Shown here: positions 17,470 through 25,262 of the stretch, one piece after another
How the letters are laid out: the number at the start of each line of letters is the position of its first letter
How positions within the stretch are numbered: position 1 is the stretch's first letter
Assembly: GCF_011050055.1 (NCBI RefSeq)
Contig: NZ_DRGM01000079.1
Location: 1 to 64,000 of the forward strand
Length of the DNA: 64,000 nucleotides
Direction: 5' to 3'
Origin: Pseudoalteromonas prydzensis
GTDB lineage: Bacteria; Pseudomonadota; Gammaproteobacteria; Enterobacterales; Alteromonadaceae
Notes under the pieces: model-generated
The model's database searches: none
What the model was told of the DNA's origin: nothing
What the model saw: only the letters and a program-made list of their open reading frames with translations
Translations under genes and position numbers: made by a program

Positions 17470-19290
17470 ATGTGTGGAATCGTTGGGGCAGTTGCAGAAC
17501 GCCCAGTAAATAAAATTTTAGTCGAAGGCTTAAAGCGCCTTGAATACCGTGGTTACGACTCAGCAGGCGTGGCATTGCTTGAAGGCAACAGCCTAAATAC
17601 CGTAAAAGCGGTAGGTAAAGTAGCAAACCTCGAAAGCGCGCTGAATGAAGCCGGCGTTAGCGGCCACACCGGTATTGCGCACACTCGCTGGGCAACTCAC
17701 GGCGGCGTGACTAAAGCAAATGCGCACCCGCATATTTCAAACAGCGAAATTGCCTTAGTACACAATGGTATTATTGAAAACCATGCCAGCTTACGTGAAG
17801 CGCTAAAAGGCGATGGTTACGAGTTTTTATCAGACACAGATACCGAAGTTATGGTGCATTTAATTCATCAACTTCGTCAGCAACACACTTCTTTACTTGC
17901 GTCAGTACAAGCGGCAGTTAAGCAGTTTGATGGCGCATTTGGTACGGTAGTATTTGATAAAGCTAACGATAATGAAATTATTGTCGCCCGTTCAGGCAGC
18001 CCGCTAGTAATCGGCTTAGGCCTTGGCGAAAACTTTATTGCTTCAGACCAATTAGCCTTATTACCGGTTACGCGCAGCTTTATTTACCTTGAAGAAGGCG
18101 ATGTAGCGCGTATCACCCGTGATAGCGTAGAAATCTTTGATGTAGACGGTAACGCTGTTGAGCGTGAAGTGATCGAATCAAACATCACTCAAGATGCATC
18201 AGGTAAAGGTGAATACCGTCACTATATGCTTAAAGAAATTTACGAGCAGCCACTTGCTGTACGTAATACCCTTGAAGGGCGTTTAAATGACGACCGCGTA
18301 GCGATTGATGCCTTTGGCGACAGCGCGCAGCAGATTTTTAAAGATGTAAAACACGTACAAATTATTGCCTGTGGTACCTCTTACCACTCAGGTATGGTTG
18401 CACGTTACTGGCTTGAGCAATTTGCAGGCGTTAGCTGTAACGTGGAAATTGCCTCTGAGTTTAGATACCGCCAATCTTACGTACATGAAAACAGCCTGCT
18501 AGTAACGATTTCACAGTCGGGTGAAACAGCCGATACTTTAGCTGCATTGCGCTTAGCTAAACAGCAAGGCTACATGGCATCAATGACCATTTGTAACGTA
18601 CCAGGCTCATCACTGGTGCGCGAATCAGACCTTGCCTTTATGACCAAAGCCGGCGCTGAAATTGGTGTTGCTTCTACTAAAGCATTTACCACGCAATTGG
18701 TTGGTTTGTTAATGCTTACTGCGTCTATCGCGCAAGAAAAAGGCCTAGATCAAAGCACTATTGTTAACGCCATTAAATTGCTTCCAGCTAAATTAGAAGA
18801 AACTTTATTACTTGCTGATGGCATTGCCGACCTTGCAGAAGAGTTTGCCGACAAGCACCACTCACTGTTTTTAGGTCGTGGTTCACAATACCCAATTGCA
18901 ATGGAAGGCGCGCTTAAGCTTAAAGAAATTTCATACATTCACGCAGAAGCCTACGCAGCAGGTGAGCTTAAACATGGCCCACTCGCGCTGATTGATGCCG
19001 ACATGCCCATCATCGTTGTAGCACCAAATAACGAATTGCTTGAAAAGCTTAAATCAAACGTAGAAGAAGTCCGTGCTCGTGGCGGTATTATTTACGTATT
19101 CGCTGATAAAGACTCACACTTTGAGTCAGACGACACCATGCGTGTGATCAACGTAAACCACGTAGATGACGTAATAGCTCCAGTTGTATATACAATTCCA
19201 TTACAGTTACTTTCATACTACGTAGCGGTAATTAAAGGCACCGACGTTGACCAACCACGCAACTTAGCCAAATCGGTTACTGTTGAGTAA
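17470..19290 (+). CDS. glmS: Glutamine-fructose-6-phosphate aminotransferase (isomerizing)
   Basis: A 606-residue cytosolic enzyme that makes glucosamine-6-phosphate from fructose-6-phosphate and glutamine, the first step to UDP-GlcNAc for peptidoglycan and LPS. The glutaminase domain starts with catalytic Cys2 (MCGIVGAV) and includes HTRWATHGG. Two SIS domains carry SQSGETADT and STKAFTTQL, and the C-terminus is LAKSVTVE. The ATG at 17470 follows AAAGGAGA and is required because Cys must become the N-terminal residue after Met removal. The 3' end is the attTn7 target and is occupied by a Tn7-like element. Confidence 0.98.
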   Translation: MCGIVGAVAERPVNKILVEGLKRLEYRGYDSAGVALLEGNSLNTVKAVGKVANLESALNEAGVSGHTGIAHTRWATHGGVTKANAHPHISNSEIALVHNGIIENHASLREALKGDGYEFLSDTDTEVMVHLIHQLRQQHTSLLASVQAAVKQFDGAFGTVVFDKANDNEIIVARSGSPLVIGLGLGENFIASDQLALLPVTRSFIYLEEGDVARITRDSVEIFDVDGNAVEREVIESNITQDASGKGEYRHYMLKEIYEQPLAVRNTLEGRLNDDRVAIDAFGDSAQQIFKDVKHVQIIACGTSYHSGMVARYWLEQFAGVSCNVEIASEFRYRQSYVHENSLLVTISQSGETADTLAALRLAKQQGYMASMTICNVPGSSLVRESDLAFMTKAGAEIGVASTKAFTTQLVGLLMLTASIAQEKGLDQSTIVNAIKLLPAKLEETLLLADGIADLAEEFADKHHSLFLGRGSQYPIAMEGALKLKEISYIHAEAYAAGELKHGPLALIDADMPIIVVAPNNELLEKLKSNVEEVRARGGIIYVFADKDSHFESDDTMRVINVNHVDDVIAPVVYTIPLQLLSYYVAVIKGTDVDQPRNLAKSVTVE

Positions 19291-19315
19291 AATGAATAGG
19301 TTATGGTTAATGTGC
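19255..19315 (+). promoter_or_regulatory. attTn7 target region (3' end of glmS plus insertion point)
   Basis: The last glmS codons ([11 protein letters not shown]) form the conserved region that TnsD-type target selectors bind in the Tn7 family. The transposon begins 25 bases after the stop codon, the standard Tn7 distance. The last five bases, TGTGC at 19311-19315, are repeated directly after the far transposon end at 22752-22756, which gives the 5-bp target duplication expected for Tn7. Confidence 0.88.
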
Positions 19316-19381
19316 TGTGGGTGGACAATAAAGTTCCACCCCATACAATAAAGTATCATACCGAACAATAAAGGTTCATAC
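19316..19381 (+). repeat. Tn7-like right end with three tandem TnsB-type sites
   Basis: After the terminal TGTGGGTGG come ACAATAAAGTTCCAC (19325-19339), ACAATAAAGTATCATAC (19345-19361) and ACAATAAAGGTTCATAC (19365-19381), whose starts are exactly 20 bp apart. Close packing near glmS matches the orientation of canonical Tn7, where the right end faces glmS. Confidence 0.88.
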
Positions 19382-19489
19382 TTGTTAGGCTTTCACTTAC
19401 AGAGGTACGTACGAAGACACTCTGATATTGCACATTTGTTCTTTCTATCTGTAAAATTGAACTGATTAAAAAATGAAGGGATTCATCAA

Positions 19490-19792
19490 ATGAAAGAAAA
19501 AAAGCAACGTGACCTTATTAAAATGGTTATTTTTATCTTCGTTTTTGTCGCGATTATCATTATTGTACTTTTTAATTTGCGTTTTGGGTTTAGCTTTAGT
19601 ACAGGGTTAGAAACGTGGGAGAAAACCGCTAGCTATTTCAATAATATTCTGTCTCCCTTTCTAGTAACAGCCACAATTATGTTGCTGTTTGTGACTTGGA
19701 AAGATAACAAAAATGAATTAAAGCAGATAAGGAAGCAGAATGAAAGACATCAAAAGCAAACGGAAAGCCATCAAAAGAGCCAAGACATATGA
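19490..19792 (+). CDS. Small membrane protein, resembles N-terminus of phage abortive-infection proteins
   Basis: A 100-residue protein with two hydrophobic helices (about 11-28 and 54-69) and a charged coiled-coil tail rich in Lys, Gln and Glu (ELKQIRKQNERHQKQTESHQ). The middle segment FSTGLETWEKTASYFNNILS, followed by a TM helix and coiled coil, resembles the start of proteins annotated as putative phage abortive infection proteins, which are usually two to three times longer. The stop falls right after the coiled coil, so it may be a truncated remnant or a minimal variant. This assignment comes from motif memory only. It lies just inside the right end of the Tn7-like element. Confidence 0.6.
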   Translation: MKEKKQRDLIKMVIFIFVFVAIIIIVLFNLRFGFSFSTGLETWEKTASYFNNILSPFLVTATIMLLFVTWKDNKNELKQIRKQNERHQKQTESHQKSQDI

Positions 19793-19868
19793 ATCAATTC
19801 TTTACTTAAAGAACAGTTTATTTTATTTTTGCTAAAACTTTTAGCTACAGTCTAGGTAATTGATTTTA

Positions 19869-19885
19869 GTGAAACTTTATTATTT
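19869..19885 (-). repeat. Internal copy of a Tn7-like end site
   Basis: GTGAAACTTTATTATTT here is identical over 17 bases to the innermost left-end site at 22608-22624 and in the same orientation. It lies about 550 bp inside the right end. Confidence 0.55.
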
Positions 19886-20302
19886 TATATAAAACAAATT
19901 TCATCTATTTGGCTGTTGAAAAAGCAGTTTACTCAATTATTGTTGGTGTTTCCTAACACTGTAAAGTAATTGTTATCAAAGCCGCGGCAACTAGCTGTTT
20001 TTTTAGCCTGAATCTTCAATACATAAAAAATTTTAATAGCTAAAAAATACAATGACAGAGCTCCTGCTATCCATAAAAAGGTGGTAATGAAAAAGGAATA
20101 TTTAGAGATGAGTTTAGTGCTTTTTCATGAGATTTATAGGGAAGTCCAACATTTTTGGCTGTTTCAGATAGGATTTGATAAAGTATATGAACCTTACAGA
20201 TATATAAAAGTCAGTAGTAACTGCCAATACTAACATTGAGTGTCTGAGCTCACTGATAGAGACTAGATCACGCAGAATCTATGATAGATGGTAATCACCC
20301 TT
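19886..20302. other. AT-rich stretch inside the Tn7-like element
   Basis: This stretch lies between the internal end-like site and the 3' end of the dioxygenase gene. Apart from one short possible gene at 20087-20233 I see no coding signature, tRNA or clear hairpin terminator. Confidence 0.5.
20087..20233 (+). CDS. Possible small protein of 48 residues
   Basis: ATG at 20087 is preceded by AAGGTGG at a good ribosome-site distance and opens a 48-residue frame (MKKEYLEMSLVLFHEIYREV to KVSSNCQY). I recognise no family. It lies in the otherwise empty part of the Tn7-like element, and the only support is the ribosome site and an uninterrupted frame. It could be fortuitous. Confidence 0.3.
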   Translation: MKKEYLEMSLVLFHEIYREVQHFWLFQIGFDKVYEPYRYIKVSSNCQY

Positions 20303-21250
20303 CTATGGCATAAGCTTGTCTGGAACTCCCTCCTTGTGGGAAGTACTTTGTCCCTCAAAAATAGCATAAGTTCGCATTAACCATCTGCTATCACCAGCAG
20401 AGTCAGAGCCAGGAGCTTTTCGTCCATGGATTGCTGTGCGGTTATTCACAAGAATTATATCGCCTGGGTTTCCTACTACCTCGGAAGATGAGGTAATAAT
20501 TGCTTCATTTAACTCTGATATTGCATTTTTCACTTTATCGGCATTTGTTCCCTTTGGGTCATAGCTGACCTTGCCATGGCTATACCTTATTGAGAATGGA
20601 TTCAAAAATAAAATGGGAACGTTATATAGGATCCGATCTATATTAAAAGTTGCTTGTGGACGAATAATGAATTGAGGTAAGGCTAACTCGTCCATTGCGG
20701 AAACGCTGAGCCTTTCTAATATATCGCTAAGTGATGCTACGATAGTGGGAACCTTATTAGGGTTTCTTAGAACAATAAGCATTACATAGTCTGGACTAGG
20801 ACTTTCATTTAGAATATTTACTTCTTGTGGCATACGATGAGCAACAGCGTCAGTATGTCCGCGCATCGCATTTTGTGATTTTTTATTATTTGGATTAGCG
20901 ACTAAATTAACAAATAACTCACCATTATTTTCACTATAATAACTGCAAAGCTTTAGGCCAAATTTGCTAGCTATACCATTAGCTGTATTAGCTGCTGACC
21001 ACCAATATTTGTCATCAGAAACTTGAAACTCAGTTGGAGTTAACGGGTATGTGTGTGTTTCGAATGCTCCCCTTAATATAATAACAGGTTCTTGAGATTG
21101 GATAGATGATTCAATCCCTAATGCCAGTTCCTCTGAAAGAAAATGGCTATCAGCGAACAATAGTCCATTGGTATGTGGATCTTTCCTTGGGTCAGTTTCG
21201 TTTTGTTCATCTCCATTTAAACGAAAGTTACTTAAATCAAATTCGGTCAC
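20303..21250 (-). CDS. TauD/clavaminate synthase-like Fe(II)/2-oxoglutarate dioxygenase
   Basis: A 315-residue enzyme with the 2-His-1-carboxylate iron site: GHTDAVAHR gives His132 and Asp134, and AIHGRKAPG gives the distal His275. An Arg in SRWLMRTY, about 15 residues later, is placed to bind 2-oxoglutarate. The length and this arrangement fit the TauD/TfdA superfamily, nearest the clavaminate synthase and amino-acid hydroxylase branch. The substrate is unknown and no biosynthetic partner genes are present. The start is GTG at 21250, with GGAG 8 bases upstream. It is cargo of the Tn7-like element, transcribed toward glmS. Confidence 0.85.
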   Translation of the reverse strand: MTEFDLSNFRLNGDEQNETDPRKDPHTNGLLFADSHFLSEELALGIESSIQSQEPVIILRGAFETHTYPLTPTEFQVSDDKYWWSAANTANGIASKFGLKLCSYYSENNGELFVNLVANPNNKKSQNAMRGHTDAVAHRMPQEVNILNESPSPDYVMLIVLRNPNKVPTIVASLSDILERLSVSAMDELALPQFIIRPQATFNIDRILYNVPILFLNPFSIRYSHGKVSYDPKGTNADKVKNAISELNEAIITSSSEVVGNPGDIILVNNRTAIHGRKAPGSDSAGDSRWLMRTYAIFEGQSTSHKEGVPDKLMP

Positions 21251-21395
21251 TGTCTACTCCTTACCCAAGTAATTTTTCATTTCACTTTTCTTTCTATCAT
21301 TTATAGGCTAATCTGTGATAGAAAACAAGGTAAAAAGTACTGTAATCTTGACTAAAAAGTATATATGCATGAAAAGAGTAGTGATTTTAAAAATG

Positions 21396-21424
21396 AACGG
21401 TGAAAGGATTCTCTTTTCGCCGTT
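21396..21424 (+). terminator. Hairpin in the leader of the 21528 gene
   Basis: AACGGTGAAA and TTTTCGCCGTT form an 11-bp stem with one G-U pair, followed by TTCTCG. It lies 100 bases before the gene at 21528 and after the divergent dioxygenase start. It could be a terminator for read-through or an attenuator; the short T tract makes termination uncertain. Confidence 0.4.
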
Positions 21425-21527
21425 TTCTCGTTTGTCTAATATCTCTACTTTGTGGGCCTGAAGGCAAAACTATGCATAGTTAACCACCGATAGCAGTTTT
21501 CAGAAAGATTGTGGAGAGGAGTTTATT

Positions 21528-22445
21528 ATGAATCAACCAGTGGAAATAGAGAAATCAAGTAGCGCAAGGAAAGCCAGAGTGGCTAAAGGGGATCGTCATA
21601 AATTGTCAATAGACGCTAAAAACTTTAAACAGACTAGAGAAACAGCTAGCCTTTTTTCGAGAGATGCACCTGTTGAACGGAAAGATAAAAGAAAAAAAGC
21701 GGTAAAACAGGGAAAAAAGCGAGTGCCTGCAAAACTAAAAACTCTGACTAGCGAAAACTTTGGGAGAAGGTCATCTCCCTTGAGAGTTAGGCTTTACTAC
21801 CCTAAGTATAAATTACAAAACGCAAATAAAACTGAAAAACTTGATAGGTATCAAAGGTTTATTTTTAATGCTAGGAAGTGTATAAAGCGAGATTATCACA
21901 AAGAAAGTAATAGCTATATTGTTTGGGTGTCGGAGGTGGGAAAATTCGGTTTGGTTTGCACGAGCCCTTTTAGTCACCAGGCTGAAGAATCTTTGGTAAA
22001 AAAAATAGAAACTCTAGTTGTGGAATCATCAGAAGAAGACTTGGTTATTTGGGGTGATAGGCTCCGAAAAATAGAATATGAGAAAGAAGTCCAACAAAAA
22101 GTTGAAGAAATCAGAGCCACCTCTTGCTCTGGCAACATAGGGATGTATACAGATAAGCTATCTAAAGATTTGTTACAACAAAAAGCAGATTCGACAGATG
22201 TTTCATTTAATGAGTATTGCGGCAATAGAGTAAGAGATTACATATTGGAATATTCGGGTTTCTATGATGTAAATCTGGATGAAGTAAAGAAAGAAATCTT
22301 AGATGTTAATCGTAAAGAGAATATTGGGGATAAATGTAAGTGGGTGCTCAGAGTTCCTCAAAAAATACACGCGCACCTTCTTTATATGTCCAACGAAATT
22401 GGTTTGACAGTTCAAAATATTGTATATGTAGCACTCAAAAAATAA
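21528..22445 (+). CDS. Unknown Tn7-element cargo protein with possible ribbon-helix-helix tail
   Basis: I do not recognise a family for this 305-residue protein. The first 80 residues are very basic and low in hydrophobics (RKARVAKGDRHKLS, RKDKRKKAVKQGKKRVPAK), as in nucleic-acid-binding tails. The middle is alpha/beta with acidic helices. The last 40 residues (KWVLRVPQKIHAHLLYMSNE, then IGLTVQNIVYVALKK) have a short strand plus two helices that look like a MetJ/Arc ribbon-helix-helix unit. A DNA-binding role is inferred. It could be an element-specific regulator or a diverged accessory protein. GGAGAGGAG precedes the ATG. It lies at the distal end of the Tn7-like element. Confidence 0.65.
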   Translation: MNQPVEIEKSSSARKARVAKGDRHKLSIDAKNFKQTRETASLFSRDAPVERKDKRKKAVKQGKKRVPAKLKTLTSENFGRRSSPLRVRLYYPKYKLQNANKTEKLDRYQRFIFNARKCIKRDYHKESNSYIVWVSEVGKFGLVCTSPFSHQAEESLVKKIETLVVESSEEDLVIWGDRLRKIEYEKEVQQKVEEIRATSCSGNIGMYTDKLSKDLLQQKADSTDVSFNEYCGNRVRDYILEYSGFYDVNLDEVKKEILDVNRKENIGDKCKWVLRVPQKIHAHLLYMSNEIGLTVQNIVYVALKK

Positions 22446-22607
22446 TTATAATCAAAGAATGCCTCGGCTAAGAGCTTTAGGCGAGACATTCTTTTAATAG
22501 GTGCTTATATGCAGAGTGTACATGGCTTATCAAAGAGCTCAGCCTTAATGTGATGATATTGAGCTAAAACTTTAGGTTGTGTTTTAATAGGGATATATGT
22601 CGTTAGG

Positions 22608-22756
22608 GTGAAACTTTATTATTTGAAATCTAGGCCAATCTGACAGAGTCTCCAGTTCAGTATGAAACTCTATTTTCCCATCTTCAAATTTCCAAACAAA
22701 AACACAGGCCCTAGAGCACCGCTTAGTATGAAACTATATTGCGGGGCTACATGTGC
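22608..22756 (-). repeat. Tn7-like left end with spaced TnsB-type sites and target duplication
   Basis: In inverted orientation to the right end lie GTGAAACTTTATTATTT (22608-22624), GTATGAAACTCTATTTT (22660-22676) and GTATGAAACTATATT (22726-22740), then the terminus GCGGGGCTACA ending at 22751. The 5-bp duplication TGTGC follows at 22752-22756. Site spacing of about 52 and 66 bp resembles the Tn7 left end. Confidence 0.85.
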
Positions 22757-22792
22757 ACGTTAAATAATGTTCGAAAGGTAATCCCCCCATTT

Positions 22793-23638
22793 TTAATGGA
22801 GGCGAGCTGTAGAATTTCCGTTGTTTAACTTTTCCAGCTTTTGTATTGGTGTTATACCACCTAAGCCCATGTTAGGCCGTTCATTATTATAAGTCCATAG
22901 CCAATCAGTCGCTCTGTCTTGTAACTCACTAATATCGCTATAAATATAATGACTCAGCCAGTCGTAACGAACCGTTCGATTGAAGCGCTCTATATATGCA
23001 TTTTGCTGCGGGTTACCCGGTTGAATAAACCGTAATTCGATATCATTATTCAACGCCCATTGCGCTAGCTGCTTACTAATATATTCTGGGCCATTATCAC
23101 ACCTGATAGCTTTTGGTTTTCCGCGCCATTCTATAATTTGATTTAACGAGCGGATCACACGTTCAGCAGGCAATGATAAATCAGCCTCAATAGTCAGTCC
23201 TTCACGATTAAAGTCATCAATGACATTAAACAGACGACACGCTCTGCCATCTGCTAATTGGTCATGCATAAAATCCATTGACCAACATTCATTAATGGTT
23301 TCTGGTACTGCCAATGGCTCAGGCTTATCTCTATTTAAGCGTTTCCTAGGCTTGATACGCAAATTTAACTCAAGCTCACGGTAAACTCGTTTGTGATTCC
23401 ATTTATATCGTTTTACATTGCGAAAATATAAAAAGCATAGCCCAAAGCCCCAATTGCGCTTTGATTCAGTCAAATCGAGTAACAGCTCTGCTATTTTTAA
23501 GTTTTCATTTTTTAATGTCGACGTATAGCGATAACACGTTTCACTGATCATGAAAGTGCGACAGGCTAAGGCAATACTCATTTTATTTGTACTAACGACT
23601 TCATGTGCCAATATCTTGCGCTCAGAAGCCTTTACCAC
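22793..23638 (-). CDS. IS3-family transposase OrfB (DDE integrase domain)
   Basis: A 281-residue rve-type integrase. The catalytic triad is visible as Asp in WSMDFMHD, Asp in [10 protein letters not shown] and Glu in [12 protein letters not shown]. The N-terminal helical part ([16 protein letters not shown]) and the C-terminal [14 protein letters not shown] are family typical. The reading frame begins at a GTG inside the end of orfA. It is most likely made as an OrfAB fusion by -1 frameshifting at A-AAA-AAG (23638-23644, minus strand). Confidence 0.93.
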   Translation of the reverse strand: MVKASERKILAHEVVSTNKMSIALACRTFMISETCYRYTSTLKNENLKIAELLLDLTESKRNWGFGLCFLYFRNVKRYKWNHKRVYRELELNLRIKPRKRLNRDKPEPLAVPETINECWSMDFMHDQLADGRACRLFNVIDDFNREGLTIEADLSLPAERVIRSLNQIIEWRGKPKAIRCDNGPEYISKQLAQWALNNDIELRFIQPGNPQQNAYIERFNRTVRYDWLSHYIYSDISELQDRATDWLWTYNNERPNMGLGGITPIQKLEKLNNGNSTARLH

Positions 23639-23898
23639 TTTTTTGCCATAGCCTCTTGAATCACCTCGGATTTAAGTCGCTCTTCAGCATACATTTTCTT
23701 CAAACGACGGTTTTCATCTTCAAGTTCTTTCATTCTCGTCATTAAAGAGGCATCCATACCGCCGTATTTTGCGCGCCATTTATAGAAAGTTGAGTTGCCC
23801 ATACCATGTTCACGGCATAGCTCAGGGATCGGGACACCGCTTTCGGCTTGCTTCAAAATAGCGAGGATCTGACTGTCTGTAAAATGTGCTTTTTTCAT
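23632..23898 (-). CDS. IS3-family transposase OrfA
   Basis: An 88-residue protein. A helix-turn-helix of the HTH_Tnp_1 type ([40 protein letters not shown]) is followed by a leucine-zipper-like helix ([20 protein letters not shown]) that mediates dimerisation. The end of the gene contains the slippery sequence A-AAA-AAG overlapping orfB by 7 bases, the usual IS3 programmed frameshift. It lies just inside the right terminal repeat at 23968. Confidence 0.93.
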   Translation of the reverse strand: MKKAHFTDSQILAILKQAESGVPIPELCREHGMGNSTFYKWRAKYGGMDASLMTRMKELEDENRRLKKMYAEERLKSEVIQEAMAKKW

Positions 23899-24099
23899 AA
23901 TTTTCTCCCGTGTTTACAATAAGAGAAAATTCTACATTTGACACCCATTATTTTTCGGGGGGATTACCGAAACAGGGTTTAATGTGCGCAACAAATTTGA
24001 AAGTACGCAACTTATAAGTTCGCTACTGGTAAAGAGTACGAAACAAAATGGTCACGATATGTGGCCGTTTTTTATTCATAATGTATACTTACTACAAAC

Positions 24100-24127
24100 T
24101 TGACAAAACTTGACTTCACTATATACT
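24100..24127 (+). promoter_or_regulatory. Near-consensus promoter predicting a leaderless transcript
   Basis: TTGACA (24100-24105) and TATACT (24122-24127) are 16 bp apart. The -10 ends only 7 bases before the ATG at 24135, so transcription should start at or within a base or two of the start codon. No Shine-Dalgarno is present. A direct repeat AAACTTGAC occurs twice, overlapping the -35, and may be the operator of the XRE protein. A weak hairpin followed by T residues at 24050-24073 may isolate it from upstream transcription. Confidence 0.6.
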
Positions 24128-24134
24128 CCTCGCC

Positions 24135-25262
24135 ATGCAAAAGAGACTTAATATCAAAAGCGCACAAGATGCAATGGAACAAGCTGGGTTGAATCAAACC
24201 GCAGTCGCTGAGTCTTTGGACGTAACAAAAGAAGCAGTTTCACAATGGCTAAATGCCAAATCTTTCCCAAGACCTAATAAACTTTTGAAGCTTGCAAAAC
24301 TCTTACAACTAAGTTTTGAAGAGCTTGTAATTAATGATGAGCCAAACGCTCCTTTGATAGCTTTTCGCAAAAAAGCAGGTACAAAGACGAAAAATCATCA
24401 TATAGAAAAAGCACAAGAAATAGGTCGCTTTTTACGTCATCTAGTACCTTACCTACCTTTTGAAACGCTGGAAATGCCACCAGTGCTAAAATCACCGAAT
24501 CGTGATTACGAATATTTACGTCAGGTAACTGCTAAAGTTCGTGCTGACATTAATTTAGGTGAAATAGAAACTGTCGATTTCGACCATTTAATTCGTAGAT
24601 TTACTGAGCTCCAAGCTGTCGTGGTTCCTGCTTTGTGGGGAACAAAGCAACGCCATGAGAATGCTATACATATCCACTTACCTGATTCTCAAACAACTTG
24701 GGTTTATCTAAATTTAGACACAAACATCCATGATTTTAAGTTTTGGATGGCACATGAACTTGGCCATTGTTTATCTCCGTCTCTATCAGGTGATGATGCA
24801 GAAGATTTTGCTGATGATTTTGCTGGCGCTTTGTTATTTCCGTTTGCTCTTGCTGCAAAAGCATATACAGAGATAAACAATCAAAGAACTAGCGCTGCAA
24901 AAATACAAAAAGTCATTGATTTGGCTGACGAGCAAACCATATCGCCTTATACCGTTTTAGGACAAACCAATAAATATGCAGCATATAAAGGTTTACCAGA
25001 CATAGAGTTAAGTAGGTCGTTTAATGGTGCGGTCACTAATTTTAACAAACGCTTTCATAACTTAAGTGATGCGTTATTGGGTGATATTCAAAAGCTTGAT
25101 GCACGAGAATTTATAAATAGAACTGAAAATGCATTTGAGACACCTTTCTTCGAGTTACTTAGAAAATACCTAAAAGAACAAAACAAGGGGCCTGGATATG
25201 TTCAAGTGGTTATGGACATGCCATTGCTCGATGCTCGGAGCATACACTCTGAGTTAACTTAA
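24135..25262 (+). CDS. XRE-ImmA/IrrE metallopeptidase-type regulator
   Basis: A 375-residue protein. The N-terminal XRE helix-turn-helix (residues about 8-65; LNQTAVAESLDVTKEAVSQW) is joined to an ImmA/IrrE (COG2856) zinc peptidase domain with HELGH at 207-211 and a downstream Glu in DAEDFADDFAGALLFP. ImmA-type proteases cleave repressors; XRE-COG2856 proteins linked to small effector genes are common in mobile DNA and predicted toxin-antitoxin modules. Here the stop codon overlaps the start of a PIN-domain gene by one base (TAATG), so the pair is translationally coupled. It probably regulates its own promoter. Its exact role as antitoxin is inferred. Confidence 0.85.
   Translation: MQKRLNIKSAQDAMEQAGLNQTAVAESLDVTKEAVSQWLNAKSFPRPNKLLKLAKLLQLSFEELVINDEPNAPLIAFRKKAGTKTKNHHIEKAQEIGRFLRHLVPYLPFETLEMPPVLKSPNRDYEYLRQVTAKVRADINLGEIETVDFDHLIRRFTELQAVVVPALWGTKQRHENAIHIHLPDSQTTWVYLNLDTNIHDFKFWMAHELGHCLSPSLSGDDAEDFADDFAGALLFPFALAAKAYTEINNQRTSAAKIQKVIDLADEQTISPYTVLGQTNKYAAYKGLPDIELSRSFNGAVTNFNKRFHNLSDALLGDIQKLDAREFINRTENAFETPFFELLRKYLKEQNKGPGYVQVVMDMPLLDARSIHSELT

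Larger units (their letters stand above)
19316..22751. mobile_element. Tn7-like element without transposition genes
   Basis: A 3436-bp element inserted in attTn7. The glmS-proximal end starts TGTGGGTGGACAATAAAG, close to Tn7 (TGTGGGCGGACAAT), and the far end finishes CTATATTGCGGGGCTACA, so both termini are TGT...ACA. The 5-bp duplication TGTGC flanks it exactly. The proximal end has three TnsB-type repeats 20 bp apart, like the Tn7 right end; the distal end has three spaced ones, like the left end. No TnsA, B, C, D or E homologue is encoded inside. It must be moved in trans or be a deletion relic. The inner bases of the two termini differ, which is unusual. Confidence 0.88.
22777..23968 (-). 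mobile_element. IS3-family insertion sequence (IS407-like)
   Basis: A 1192-bp element with terminal inverted repeats starting GGTAATCCCCCC at both ends; the flanking bases AATGG also agree loosely. The 4-bp duplication GAAA is present at 22773-22776 and 23969-23972, the size typical of the IS407 subgroup of IS3. It carries overlapping orfA and orfB. Both frames and both ends look intact, so it may be active. It sits 20 bp outside the left end of the Tn7-like element. Confidence 0.9.

Noticed and set aside
19345..19381. Regular 20-bp repeats as a CRISPR array or iteron origin
   Set aside because: Only three units without unique spacers; position, sequence and the flanking duplication identify them as TnsB-type end sites.
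23983..23987. A third TGTGC, preceded by GGTTTAA much like the GGTTAA before the attTn7 duplication
   Set aside because: It could hint at a second Tn7-type insertion ending here, but there are no TnsB-type sites or TGT...ACA terminus next to it. Five bases plus a similar AT-rich flank can occur by chance.
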